In this document: positions 9,124 through 17,351 of the stretch, in pieces
Layout of the letters: each line of letters starts with the position of its first letter
Numbering within the stretch: the first letter of the stretch is position 1
From: Mesorhizobium sp. SOD10
GTDB lineage: Bacteria; Pseudomonadota; Alphaproteobacteria; Rhizobiales; Rhizobiaceae
Length of the DNA: 64,000 nt
Reading direction: 5' to 3'
Assembly (NCBI GenBank): GCA_000824805.1
Contig: CCNA01000028.1
Coordinates: forward strand, 1-64,000
Position numbers and translations under genes: made by a program
Notes under the pieces: generated by a model
Told to the model about the DNA's origin: nothing
The model's input: the letters and a program-made list of their open reading frames with translations, nothing else
Database searches by the model: none

Positions 9124-9510
9124 CCTGATCACTGTGCTGGCAATTGTGCGGATGGCGATGGTCAGCCGGGTCGACTTGGTCGCGGCCAGACTGCCAAGGC
9201 TCCCACAGCGAGCTCGCCAAGCCACGTTCAATTAGTCCTACCGCTCGAAGGACTTGTCGCCCGTTCCTCCGTGCGGGCGGCTCACGTGCCAAAGTACCTC
9301 GCATGGCAGATAGGAGCGTCCGATGTTTGCTTGAAAAATGCTGCCGAGCCGATGCGACTGGCGCGAAAAACGGATCAGCCAAGATTAAGTTTGCCGAACG
9401 TACGCCGCAGGGGCGCCCGTCATTCCAGGATGACGTGACCACATCGCATTTTCTTGGGCCGTTGACCAGTCGAGCATAAAAGCCGCCGCTGTCGACTTTG
9501 CCGGGCCTGG
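9124..9510. other. Intergenic region after ccoS
   Basis: Nearly 390 bases with no supported gene. Short overlapping frames on both strands have no ribosome-binding site or recognisable motif. The region ends at the FixK/FNR box at 9511-9524. Confidence 0.5.
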
Positions 9511-9524
9511 CTGATCCAGATCAA
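9511..9524 (+). promoter_or_regulatory. Near-consensus FixK/FNR box
   Basis: CTGAT-CCAG-ATCAA matches the TTGAT-N4-ATCAA consensus at every symmetric position but the first. It is followed by AGG, as often seen in FixK/Anr sites. It lies about 60 bases before a well-spaced GGGAGAGGGAGA Shine-Dalgarno region and ATG 9584. It is a better match than the site upstream of ccoN and should drive the 9584-10965 unit under low oxygen. Confidence 0.7.
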
Positions 9525-9583
9525 GGTTATCTTCTGGCCGGCGTGGTTACGTCGACCAATCCTTCAAGGGAGAGGGAGAATGT

Positions 9584-9784
9584 ATGTCTAACGGACAGTG
9601 TGGTCGTTACGTTCAGCGAATAGCGGTGGTGAGAATCCCCCTTTCTGGCTGGCAATCTGCCTGGCTCGGCCCGTGGCTTAAGGCGATGCGGCGCACAACG
9701 GCAGCCAGGCCAACCGGTCCACGGGTTGCGGCTCAACAGAACCAGCAGCTCACCCAGATATCCGACGCGATGGCAGCGCGCTGA
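9584..9784 (+). CDS. 66-aa ORF directly behind the FixK box, coupled to the hydroxylase gene
   Basis: ATG 9584 follows a strong purine-rich ribosome-binding site and the FixK/FNR box at 9511. The product (66 aa, basic, one Trp-rich patch near residues 23-31) has no recognised domain, and the second half looks low in complexity. Its stop overlaps the next start (TGATG at 9782-9786), so it may act as a leader that couples translation to the downstream hydroxylase. It could also be the decayed start of a different FixK-regulated gene. Coding status is uncertain. Confidence 0.4.
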   Translation: MSNGQCGRYVQRIAVVRIPLSGWQSAWLGPWLKAMRRTTAARPTGPRVAAQQNQQLTQISDAMAAR

Positions 9785-10965
9785 TGGCCAGTTGCGACGA
9801 CAGTTTCGACATCATCGTCGCCGGAGCCGGACCGGTTGGACTTTCCTTCGCCGCATCGCTTGCAAGGAGCGATCTCAAAGTGGCGGTGGTTGAGCAGCAG
9901 CCCTTCGAAAGCCTGGCAAAGCCGCCTTCCGATGGTCGCGAGATCGCGCTGACCTTCGCCTCGATCAACATCCTTCGCGAGCTCGGCGCCTGGGATGCCA
10001 TCTCCGTTAATCACAAGTCACCAGTGCAAGGCGCGCGCGTGCTCAACGGATCGAGCCCTTTCGCTCTGTGTTTCGATCCTCCGAGAAGATCTGCAGAACC
10101 ACTCGGATTTCTGGTCCCAAATTGTCGGATCCGCGATGCCCTGTTCAAGATCATCCGCTCGCACCACCGTGTCCAGCTGCTATGCGGCCACTCGGTCGTT
10201 GCTGTAACCAACAGCCGCAAAGGAGCGGTCGTAAAGCTTTCCGACGGCAGGCGGTTGACCGCTCGGCTTTTCGTCGCAGCAGATTCGCGTCTGTCGCGAA
10301 CGCGCGACCTGCTCGGCATCGCCGCCGATATCAATCGGCTTGGCAGCTCGATGGTGATTTGCCGGGTCAGGCACGAACGCGCCCACCATCAGCTCGCAAT
10401 CGAATGGTTCGATCACCATCAGACCATAGCGATCTTGCCGCTGATGGAAGGCGAGTCGTCATTGCTTGTCACATTGCGCGCAAACGACGCCAATAGACTT
10501 CTTGCCTTAGATGACGATCTGTTCCTGATCGAATTGACGGACCGGTGTCGAGGGCGCCTCGGAAAAATGGCCCTTGCAAGCAAGCGCCATATCTATCCGT
10601 TGGTCACGACTTGGGCGCACAGCTTCTGGGCTCCAAGCGCCGCACTCGTCGGCGACGCTGCCGTCGGCATGCACCCGGTGACCGCCCATGGCTTCAACAT
10701 CGGCCTCGACGGCCAAAAGCAACTCGCCCACGGAATACTGACGGCTATTCGCAATGGTCACGACATCGCCCACCCAGACATGTTGCGCAGATACGAGAGC
10801 CGCCTGCGCTTGAGGGCCGCACCTCTTTATCACGCTACCAATCTACTGGTCGGGATCTACTCGAACGAGCACCCGGCGGCCCGATTCGCAAGACATGTGG
10901 GGCTTCGCTTGGGGCAATATCTTCCGTTCGTCCGACACGGCATTGCGAACATGCTTGGGCGATGA
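9784..10965 (+). CDS. UbiH/UbiM-type FAD-dependent ubiquinone-biosynthesis hydroxylase
   Basis: This 393-aa flavoprotein monooxygenase has the N-terminal dinucleotide-binding motif AGAGPVGLSFAAS (about residues 12-24), the UbiH-family motif DGREIALT near residue 50, and a C-terminal FAD-binding GDAAVGMHP...HGFNIGL near residue 290. Members hydroxylate the benzoquinone ring during ubiquinone synthesis, using O2 and NAD(P)H. The HPVTAHGFN version resembles the UbiM branch, but this cannot be proven by eye. ATG 9784 overlaps the stop of the 66-aa ORF. Control by a FixK box would fit a role in supplying quinone for microaerobic respiration, although the reaction itself consumes O2. Confidence 0.8.
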   Translation: MASCDDSFDIIVAGAGPVGLSFAASLARSDLKVAVVEQQPFESLAKPPSDGREIALTFASINILRELGAWDAISVNHKSPVQGARVLNGSSPFALCFDPPRRSAEPLGFLVPNCRIRDALFKIIRSHHRVQLLCGHSVVAVTNSRKGAVVKLSDGRRLTARLFVAADSRLSRTRDLLGIAADINRLGSSMVICRVRHERAHHQLAIEWFDHHQTIAILPLMEGESSLLVTLRANDANRLLALDDDLFLIELTDRCRGRLGKMALASKRHIYPLVTTWAHSFWAPSAALVGDAAVGMHPVTAHGFNIGLDGQKQLAHGILTAIRNGHDIAHPDMLRRYESRLRLRAAPLYHATNLLVGIYSNEHPAARFARHVGLRLGQYLPFVRHGIANMLGR

Positions 10966-11304
10966 AAAAGCTGCCAGCAGATTTCGGGCTATTGCGGCGG
11001 ATGGATTGCCAGGTGCGCTGCGACATTCCCCCGAGCAAGTTGCTGTCCCTGGCGCGCGGTTCGGCGGGGATTTCCGGCTGCACGTCCTTCGTTCCCGAGT
11101 TTCTGGGTGACATTTCGTCGGCCGCCGCGTCGCGTTGGCTGAAGGAAACGGAGCCTCCGCCGGACCTTGCCTCAGCCTGCATCGCCGTATGTTGGCACAA
11201 ATGATCCCGCCCGCAGGATGAGGCGAAGCGCCCCGGTCCATATCTCGCCACTGGCACCGCCCCCCGGTGTCGGCCTGCCGTCTTTTTTCTTGTCGGAACG
11301 CCAG
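10966..11304. other. Intergenic region between hydroxylase and qseM-like gene
   Basis: Roughly 340 bases between the hydroxylase and the convergent qseM-like gene. A 219-aa frame crosses it but starts inside the hydroxylase in another frame and is unlikely to be real. No RNA gene or repeat was recognised. Confidence 0.45.
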
Positions 11305-11640
11305 TCAGCCGGCGAACAATTCCCGGTAGCCGGTCGCCACCATCCAGTTCGCCCGATCGAGATGGCTGCGGGCCGCATTGCGGGCCCGTTCCGGTTCGCG
11401 TTCGGGATCGATGCCGAGGATCAACTGTGCCATTTCCTCGTAACTGGCACTGTCGGCGGCGGCGTCCAGAAACCGCATATAGGTCGTAAAATGCTCTTTG
11501 TCGTAAGCCGTGAGGCTATCCGACCAGGGAACTTCGTCTTGCATTTCGATGTCCAAGTGGCTTTGTGCGAGTTCGGATTCCGGGCGCGTCTTCCACGATC
11601 CCAGATGTGTTTTGAGGGCCTCACTATAACGAATAGGCAC
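11305..11640 (-). CDS. QseM-like antiactivator, DUF2285 family (copy 1)
   Basis: The C-terminal 79 residues (from PWSDSLTAYDKEHF to ATGYRELFAG) are a compact DUF2285 domain nearly identical to the protein at 28912-29178. In Mesorhizobium ICEs the small DUF2285 protein QseM blocks the quorum-sensing regulator TraR and the excision activator FseA. Here it is divergent from a small XRE regulator, as qseM is from qseC. The start is unsure. A GTG at 11640 abuts the palindrome at 11642-11658, and an internal ATG at 11544 would give 79 aa. No ribosome-binding site is obvious at either. No traR/traI/fseA lies next to this copy. Confidence 0.75.
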   Translation of the reverse strand: MPIRYSEALKTHLGSWKTRPESELAQSHLDIEMQDEVPWSDSLTAYDKEHFTTYMRFLDAAADSASYEEMAQLILGIDPEREPERARNAARSHLDRANWMVATGYRELFAG

Positions 11641-11641
11641 G

Positions 11642-11658
11642 ATCGTTCCTAGAACGAT
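11642..11658. promoter_or_regulatory. Perfect palindrome in the qseM-qseC-like divergent promoter
   Basis: ATCGTTC-CTA-GAACGAT has perfect 7-bp arms in the 45-base gap between the two divergent starts. It is a natural operator for the XRE protein encoded at 11686. A partial half-site (GTTCCGGTTCTGG) follows immediately, as in double operators. In the Mesorhizobium system QseC binds such sites to choose between qseM and qseC expression. Confidence 0.6.
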
Positions 11659-11685
11659 AGTTCCGGTTCTGGTCCGTATACCGCC

Positions 11686-11898
11686 ATGGACCTCAAAGAG
11701 GTGATGGCGATCAACATGCGTCGCGTGCGCCATCATCAGGACTTGACGCAGGAGGAATTGGCGGCTCTCGCGCAGCTCAGCATGCGTTATGTGGGCTCAA
11801 TCGAGCGCGGCCGCGTCTCCGCGAGCGTAAGTGTCCTGGGCCGGCTCGCAAAGGCTCTTAATGTTGATCCTTGCGAATTGATCAAGCCGCCCCGGTGA
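11686..11898 (+). CDS. QseC-like XRE-family regulator (copy 1)
   Basis: This 70-aa protein is essentially a single Cro/C1-type helix-turn-helix: INMRRVRHHQDLTQEELAALAQLSMRYVGSIERG and a following helix. It is divergent from a DUF2285 gene, the layout of the qseC/qseM switch that sets ICE transfer competence in Mesorhizobium. It is clearly a paralogue, not a duplicate, of the protein at 29301-29513 because they share fold and length but differ at most positions. ATG 11686 has no Shine-Dalgarno, compatible with a leaderless or weakly translated message. Confidence 0.75.
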   Translation: MDLKEVMAINMRRVRHHQDLTQEELAALAQLSMRYVGSIERGRVSASVSVLGRLAKALNVDPCELIKPPR

Positions 11899-12300
11899 TC
11901 AAGCAATCCATATTCCCGGTCGGCATGACTCGTTAGATGGCGGCGTTCAACCCCTTGAACTGAGCGGCGCCTGCGCGCAGACGGCGCTCACCGGACGCTC
12001 AGGAAATCGCGCCTGCTCGGCGATCGGCCCAATGGCCGCGTCAGTCTTTTCCACTGTAGCAAAACAGTAATGTCGTTGAGGGGCTGGGTAGCCGTGAGTG
12101 ATTGTGGTCGATTGTTTAACAATGCCTCGGAGTTCCACAATAATTAAACAATGGTGTAACGCAAGTTTCACAAAAATCTGGCTTTTATTGTTAGGCATAT
12201 CGTGTAATGTGCTAAGATGCTTTGGTGAGCCGGAGGAAGATTGTAAACATATTGGGTCGCCTACGTTATTGGTCTAAGGTCGGCAACCGGATTCCTAGGT
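11899..12300. promoter_or_regulatory. AT-rich control region ahead of the phosphonate genes, with palindromic site
   Basis: A 400-base gap. The part from about 12100 to 12220 is clearly more AT-rich than its surroundings. It contains the perfect palindrome ATTGTT-T-AACAAT at 12111-12123, and its left arm recurs inverted as TTAAACAAT at 12144-12152. This spacing suggests an operator for a dimeric regulator in front of the pepM operon. No gene or terminator with a T-run was identified. Confidence 0.45.
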
Positions 12301-13239
12301 ATGATAAGAGATGTGACCGTAACCGCGAACGCTAACAATGGAACTCGCCAAGCATCCACCGCATCGGCGTTGCGGTCTCTGGTATGTTCGAGTGAAATCG
12401 CTTTCCTTATGGAAGCCCACGACGCCCTGTCGGCGTCGGTCGCGGAGGCCGCAGGCTTTCGAGGTCTGTGGGCCTCAGGACTGTCGATCTCGTCCTGCCT
12501 GGGCTATCGCGATGCGAACGAAGCGTCCTGGACCGAAATCGTCGATGCTGTGCACAGAATCGTCGAGGCCACGCAAATACCTGTTCTTGTCGACGGCGAC
12601 AGCGGATTCGGGAATTTCAACAACGCGCGCCTGTTCGCGCGCAAGCTGCACCAACGCGGGGCGGCCGGGGTCTGCGTCGAGGATAAGAGCTTCCCAAAAA
12701 AGAACTCGTTTGTCGCAGACCGGCACCCACTCGCTGAGATCGGCGAGTTCTGCGGACGTCTGCAAGCTATTCGGGACCACGTGCCGGATCCGGAATTTGT
12801 TGTGGTCGCGCGGACAGAGGCACTCATCGCCGGACATGGTCAGGATGAGGCGCTGACGCGGGCACATGCTTATGCTGAGGCCGGTGCCGACGCGATCTTG
12901 ATCCACTCGCGCAAACCAGACCCAGCCGAAATTCTCGCCTTTAGCCGCGCCTGGGGGAACCGTCTTCCGGTAGTGATCGTCCCGACGAAATATTACCGCG
13001 CGCCGGTCGCGCAATACAGAGCGGCACAAATCTCAACCGTGATTTGGGCGAACCATAATATGCGTGCTGCGATCTCGGCCATGCGCCAGGTTTGCGACCG
13101 CATCATCCGCGAAGAGAGCATCGCCGGGATCGAGCGCGACGTTGCGACGCTCGAAGAGCTCTTTGATCTGCTGAAATATCAAGAGCTCTCCGCGGCCGAA
13201 CAAAAATATCTGCCGCAAATAGCGAGCGGTGCCCCATAA
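12301..13239 (+). CDS. pepM: Phosphoenolpyruvate mutase (PepM)
   Basis: PepM isomerises phosphoenolpyruvate to phosphonopyruvate, the entry step of almost all phosphonate biosynthesis. The 312-aa protein is a PEP mutase/isocitrate lyase superfamily barrel with the diagnostic EDKx5NS motif (EDKSFPKKNS), the metal-binding context DGDSGFGNF, VARTEALIAG, and the C-terminal signature VIWANHNMRAA that also marks true PEP mutases. The Asn-Ser of the motif separates it from the related hydrolase at 24771, which has Thr-Ser at that place. It heads a rightward gene set that continues with aminotransferase, cytidylyltransferase and CDP-alcohol transferase genes (gaps of 24-38 bases), so it probably starts a phosphonate pathway. 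Confidence 0.93.
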   Translation: MIRDVTVTANANNGTRQASTASALRSLVCSSEIAFLMEAHDALSASVAEAAGFRGLWASGLSISSCLGYRDANEASWTEIVDAVHRIVEATQIPVLVDGDSGFGNFNNARLFARKLHQRGAAGVCVEDKSFPKKNSFVADRHPLAEIGEFCGRLQAIRDHVPDPEFVVVARTEALIAGHGQDEALTRAHAYAEAGADAILIHSRKPDPAEILAFSRAWGNRLPVVIVPTKYYRAPVAQYRAAQISTVIWANHNMRAAISAMRQVCDRIIREESIAGIERDVATLEELFDLLKYQELSAAEQKYLPQIASGAP

Positions 13240-13277
13240 GCGGGCCTGACTTCCCAAATCAAGGCAAGGAGGCGCCG

Positions 13278-14461
13278 ATGCTTGCTCGACGCACAAGCTC
13301 GTTCGGTTCCTCTGGAACCGCCGCGGCGCGGGCCGCCGCAAGACAGGCAGCCCATAGCCGCCAAGAGGTGATCGACCTCACCGCTGGCGAGATCTGGAGC
13401 GAGCTCGCTCCGACCATTCGCGAAGGCGCGATCAATGCTATCAACAACGGCGTCAATCGATACACCGATACGCTCGGCATGATGGAATTGCGCGAGGCGC
13501 TGGCGCGGAAGGTCTCCTTCGATACGGGCCAAACCTGGAAAGCCGACGAGATCGCGGCAACGACAGGCGCCAAGCAAGCGCTCTTCAATGCAACCATGGT
13601 GCTGCTCAATCCAGGTGATGAGGTGATTATCCCTTCTCCCTACTGGACGACGTTCTCGGCCCAGGTCGTGATTGCAGGTGGCAAGCCGGTTTTCGTCGAT
13701 ACGCGTTCCAACGCCTACGTCCCGCGGATCCAGGACATCGCTGCGGCATTGACCGAAAAGACCCGAGCGATCGTCGTCAATACGCCCGCCAACCCGTCGG
13801 GTGCGGTCTACGATTTTGATACGCTGACGGCGATCGCCCAACTGGCGATCAACCGCGACCTCTGGGTCATTTTCGATGAATGCTATGCCAATTTCGTCTA
13901 CGGTCATCATGCCCATCACCCGATCGTTTCGGTTGTGCCCGAAGTCAGGTCTCGAACAATTATCGTCAACGGATTCAGCAAGTCGCTCGCCCTGACGGGC
14001 TGGCGGATCGGCTATCTGGCGGCTCCAAAGGAAGTTGTTGATGCCGTCAGGGCCTTGCAGTCCCATACCACCTCAAATCCCAATGTGATCGCCCAACATG
14101 CGGTACTGGCTCACCTTGAGCGGGCAGACGGCCGCCATGAGAGCAAGCTGGCCTTGCAACTGGCAAGTTCCAGACAGATCGGTCTCAGCATCCTGTCCTC
14201 ATTGAGGCGGATTCCCGCGCCTCGGGCGCAGGGCGGCATTTATTTCTATCTTGATCTTTCCAACTTGCGACCCGCATTCAAGAATGGTGCGGCGACAGCA
14301 GATGACGTTGTGACCTCGCTCCTTGCCGACGCCGCGTCGCAGCCGTATCGGGCACCGCCTTCGGCGACCCCCTCGGTCTGCGCCTGTCCTATGGAATTCC
14401 TCCCGAAGAACTCGAAACCGGACTAACCCGGCTGGTTGATGTCCTCAACGGCTGGAAATGA
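13278..14461 (+). pseudogene. Class I/II aminotransferase with a 1-base frameshift near the 3' end
   Basis: This PLP-dependent aminotransferase of the aspartate-aminotransferase fold has a strong AAGGAGG ribosome-binding site before ATG 13278, the substrate/PLP motif NTPANPSGAVY, and the Schiff-base lysine in NGFSKSLALTGWRIGY. The open frame ends at 14426 with an odd tail (residues after about 352). In the neighbouring frame the expected C-terminus continues (GTAFGDPLGLRLSYG and on to a TGA at 14459-14461). One missing base near 14337 explains the change. The lost part includes the Arg of GLRLSYG that normally binds the substrate carboxylate. It could have made phosphonoalanine from phosphonopyruvate. 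A sequencing error is an alternative. Confidence 0.78.
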
Positions 14462-14485
14462 CACTCCCAAGAAAGGCACATCGAC

Positions 14486-15277
14486 ATGCCTGTCGCCGCG
14501 CCCAAGAAAGCCGTCATCCTCGCCGCCGGAATGGGCTCCCGTCTGCGCCCGCTGACCGATCTGCGGCCGAAGCCCCTGATCGAAGTCAACGGCACATCGA
14601 TTCTGCACAATGCGCTGCGAAACCTCGCGGCAATCGGCGTGGAAGAGGTCATAGTCGTCGTCGGCTACCGCAAAGACGCTATCCAATACGCATGCGGCAA
14701 CCGCTTCCAGGGCGTCCAGATCACGTATGTGGAGTCAACGGTTTTCGACCGCACCGGCAGCGCCTATTCGCTTTGGCTAGCCCGCGATATGCTGCTTTCG
14801 GGGGATTTCTATCTACTCGAAGGCGACGTCTTCTTTGAACAGAATGCACTCCACTATCTTAACATGGCCGATGCCGCCGATGTTGCCGCCGTTGTAACGT
14901 TCGACGCCACCATGCAAGGGTCGGCGGCGGTGCTTTCGGCGCGCGGCTTGATCTCGACTTTCCGCACAAAGCAGACCGCGGCAGATCTTGCCGCAAGCGG
15001 ACCCAAGCTGTTCAAGACGATGAATCTACTGCGCTTGGCCGCGTCTACCCTCAAAGGCCTCATCGTTCCCGCGCTCGACGAGGTCATCGGCTCAGGTGCT
15101 ACTCAGGCTCACATTGAGGAACTTCTTGCCTATCTCGTGGAAAGGCGCGGGCTCCAACTAGCCGCGGCCTGTTGCGATGGCGTGAAATGGTGCGAGATCG
15201 ACAGCGCCGAGGATCTTAACAGCGCGCACAGGATCTTTGCTGATGCCGCGCAGCCGCTCCACCCCGCCCGGGCATAG
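14486..15277 (+). CDS. Nucleotidyltransferase, PntC/LicC-like (probable CTP:phosphonate cytidylyltransferase)
   Basis: The 263-aa protein has the nucleotidyltransferase signature AAGMGSRLRPLTDLRPKPL at residues 14-32, an LLEGDVFFE metal-binding segment, and KWCEIDSAEDL near the C-terminus. This is the pattern of choline-phosphate and 2-aminoethylphosphonate cytidylyltransferases (LicC, PntC). In phosphonate clusters PntC activates the phosphonate head group as its CMP derivative for transfer to lipid or glycan. Its place between PEP mutase and a CDP-alcohol phosphatidyltransferase supports this role. The actual substrate is inferred from context, and a sugar-phosphate substrate is possible. 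Confidence 0.78.
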   Translation: MPVAAPKKAVILAAGMGSRLRPLTDLRPKPLIEVNGTSILHNALRNLAAIGVEEVIVVVGYRKDAIQYACGNRFQGVQITYVESTVFDRTGSAYSLWLARDMLLSGDFYLLEGDVFFEQNALHYLNMADAADVAAVVTFDATMQGSAAVLSARGLISTFRTKQTAADLAASGPKLFKTMNLLRLAASTLKGLIVPALDEVIGSGATQAHIEELLAYLVERRGLQLAAACCDGVKWCEIDSAEDLNSAHRIFADAAQPLHPARA

Positions 15278-15307
15278 CGCCTGCGATAATCACAGAGGAA
15301 GGTCTGG

Positions 15308-15916
15308 ATGATCCGCCTGCTTGTCGATCCGGCAAATGCAATGACCGCCATCGGCCTCGCACTCTCCTCGATCGGCATCGATTTCTCGATCGCCGGGTTT
15401 CCGGAGATCGGCGTGGCAATCGTTTTGTGGGCGCTCTTGGCTGATCATTTTGACGGTGTCGTCGCGCGGCGAATGCGAGGCAGCCGGTCGGCGCAAACGG
15501 CAGAGGTCGGCAAGAATTTGGACTCGCTCGCCGATCTCGTCAGCGCTGGAATTTTCCCAGCCGTGACCCTGATCGTCGTCGGGCACGGATCGCCACTTTG
15601 TGTTGTTTCTGCAGCCGTTCTCGTCGTCGCCAGCGCCTTGCGGCTGAGTTTCTTCAACGTGGTCGGCTCTCCGACAGGGCGATTCGTCGGAGTGCCGACC
15701 AGCTGGGTCATGCCGGTGACGGCGATTGTGTTCTTGTTTCGCCCCACTCTCCCCGAAACTATTTTCGCAAAGCTGTTCGCATCCCTCCTCATCCTGCTCG
15801 CCATTCTCCACGTCTCGCCGGTCCGTGTGCCTAAAACGGCGGGCTTCATGTATTTGGTCGTGACGGCGTTTTGCGTCGTTGCATCCGCCGCGCTCGCATT
15901 TCGGGGCGCATCTTGA
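15308..15916 (+). CDS. CDP-alcohol phosphatidyltransferase
   Basis: The 202-aa integral membrane enzyme carries the CDP-alcohol phosphatidyltransferase motif DGxxAR(x)nGxxxDxxxD as DGVVAR...GKNLDSLAD (about residues 50-80). The spacer between AR and G is about five residues longer than the usual eight. About six hydrophobic segments follow the usual fold. In the context of pepM and a PntC-like cytidylyltransferase it could transfer a CMP-activated phosphonate onto an alcohol acceptor such as diacylglycerol, giving a phosphonolipid. A phosphatidylserine-synthase-like role is the alternative. It has a GAGGAAGG ribosome-binding site and a 30-base gap from the gene before. Confidence 0.8.
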   Translation: MIRLLVDPANAMTAIGLALSSIGIDFSIAGFPEIGVAIVLWALLADHFDGVVARRMRGSRSAQTAEVGKNLDSLADLVSAGIFPAVTLIVVGHGSPLCVVSAAVLVVASALRLSFFNVVGSPTGRFVGVPTSWVMPVTAIVFLFRPTLPETIFAKLFASLLILLAILHVSPVRVPKTAGFMYLVVTAFCVVASAALAFRGAS

Positions 15917-16184
15917 GGCCGCGGGAAGTGCCGCGAGCACGACAGGCCGAGGGTGCCCTTTGTGTCCGGGCGAGCGTGCTCAGCCATTGCGGCAGGCTGA
16001 ACAATCGATAGGCATGTCCACATCGCGCTTTGTATCCTCATTCGTCCATCGCCAATGTTGCAATGATGCAGCTTCGCGTTTGGCTCTGTCGTTCCCGAGG
16101 TCGCGCGCCGTTCGCAAACGAAGACAGCCACGACTTCAATTTTCTTGCCCCTTGTCGGCACCCACGAAAACCAGGGAGCGCCTC

Positions 16185-17309
16185 ATGAGCCGTCAGCAGA
16201 CCAGCGCAATCGATCTTTCCACCGCGCTGCCGCCGTGCCCATCTTTTCTGGGAGAGGCTTTGTCTCGATCCCTCATCGAACTGGCCTCGCAATCGCAGCT
16301 CCACTGGCGGATCCGGAAAAATCGGCCCGGTGGAGAGGAACGCGATCGCCAGATCGGCTCCATATGGATAAGCCCGCGCGTCTGTGAGATCCTCCCCGCC
16401 GATCGCATCCTGGTGACCAACGGCACCCAAAACGCGCTCGTCGTCATACTGCGGCACTTGTGCAAACCGGGTGACGTCATTGTGGCCGAAAAGCTGGCTT
16501 ATCTCCTGATACGCCCGATAGCCTTGTCGCTCGGCTTAATCGTAATCGGTGTCGAAATGGACGCGGAAGGGGTCGAGCCGGCCGCGCTCGAGGCTGTATG
16601 TCGGCGAGCCAGTCCCAAACTTCTCTACTGCACCCCGACAGTCCAGAATCCCACCACGGCAGTCATGTCAGCACGTCGGCGAGCTGAGATTGTCCGCGTG
16701 GCACGAGCCCACAACATTGCGATCATCGAAGACGATGTGCTCGGCCGTCTCCATCCGGAAGCACCACCATCTCTGTACGCCCACGCCCCAGAAATCACCT
16801 GGTACATTATGAGCGTTTCCAAGTGCTTCGCCATGGGCCTTAGACTGGCCTATCTGGCGATACCCGAGGGCCTCGCGGCGGCAGATGTATTGAGGCCGCA
16901 TCTAAGGTCGTCGTCGATGTTTGCCAACTCTTTGTCCTGCGAGCTCGTTGCGCACTGGATCGAAGGGGACAACGCTCGGCAAATCGTCAACACCGCGCGT
17001 GTCGAAGTCACGGCAAGGCAACAATTGGCCCTTCAGCATCTTGGCCGATCCGGGGCCAAAACCGTGCCGGGGGCTTTGCACTTGTGGATAGAACTGCCTG
17101 CCAAGGCGAGCTGTGACGCAGTCGTCGAAGCCGCTCTGGCGGCTGGCGTCCAGATTAGATCCGCCAGGGTTTTTTCGGTGGACGATCAGCCACCTCCCAA
17201 TGCGATACGCGTGGCGATCACAGGTCCCCAGGATCACGCGCAGCTTCATGCCGGATTGTCGGGCGTCGCGGAAATCCTTTCCGCCCATCTCTCACACGAC
17301 CCACCATGA
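16185..17309 (+). CDS. PLP-dependent aminotransferase (MocR-type catalytic domain without HTH)
   Basis: The 374-aa protein resembles the aminotransferase half of MocR/PdxR regulators (IDLSTALPPCP at the start, VTNGTQNAL, TPTVQNPTTAVM, IIEDDVLGRL, and the PLP lysine in IMSVSKCFAMGLRLAYL) but has no N-terminal GntR helix-turn-helix. ATG 16185 has a GGGAG ribosome-binding site. The same frame is open back to 15879, but that part overlaps the previous gene in another frame and looks non-coding. It may supply the transaminase step of the phosphonate pathway if the frameshifted gene at 13278 is dead. The substrate is unknown. Confidence 0.75.
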   Translation: MSRQQTSAIDLSTALPPCPSFLGEALSRSLIELASQSQLHWRIRKNRPGGEERDRQIGSIWISPRVCEILPADRILVTNGTQNALVVILRHLCKPGDVIVAEKLAYLLIRPIALSLGLIVIGVEMDAEGVEPAALEAVCRRASPKLLYCTPTVQNPTTAVMSARRRAEIVRVARAHNIAIIEDDVLGRLHPEAPPSLYAHAPEITWYIMSVSKCFAMGLRLAYLAIPEGLAAADVLRPHLRSSSMFANSLSCELVAHWIEGDNARQIVNTARVEVTARQQLALQHLGRSGAKTVPGALHLWIELPAKASCDAVVEAALAAGVQIRSARVFSVDDQPPPNAIRVAITGPQDHAQLHAGLSGVAEILSAHLSHDPP

Positions 17310-17351
17310 AGACGTTAAACAGTCGATCCATCAAGACAAGGAATACGGGAA

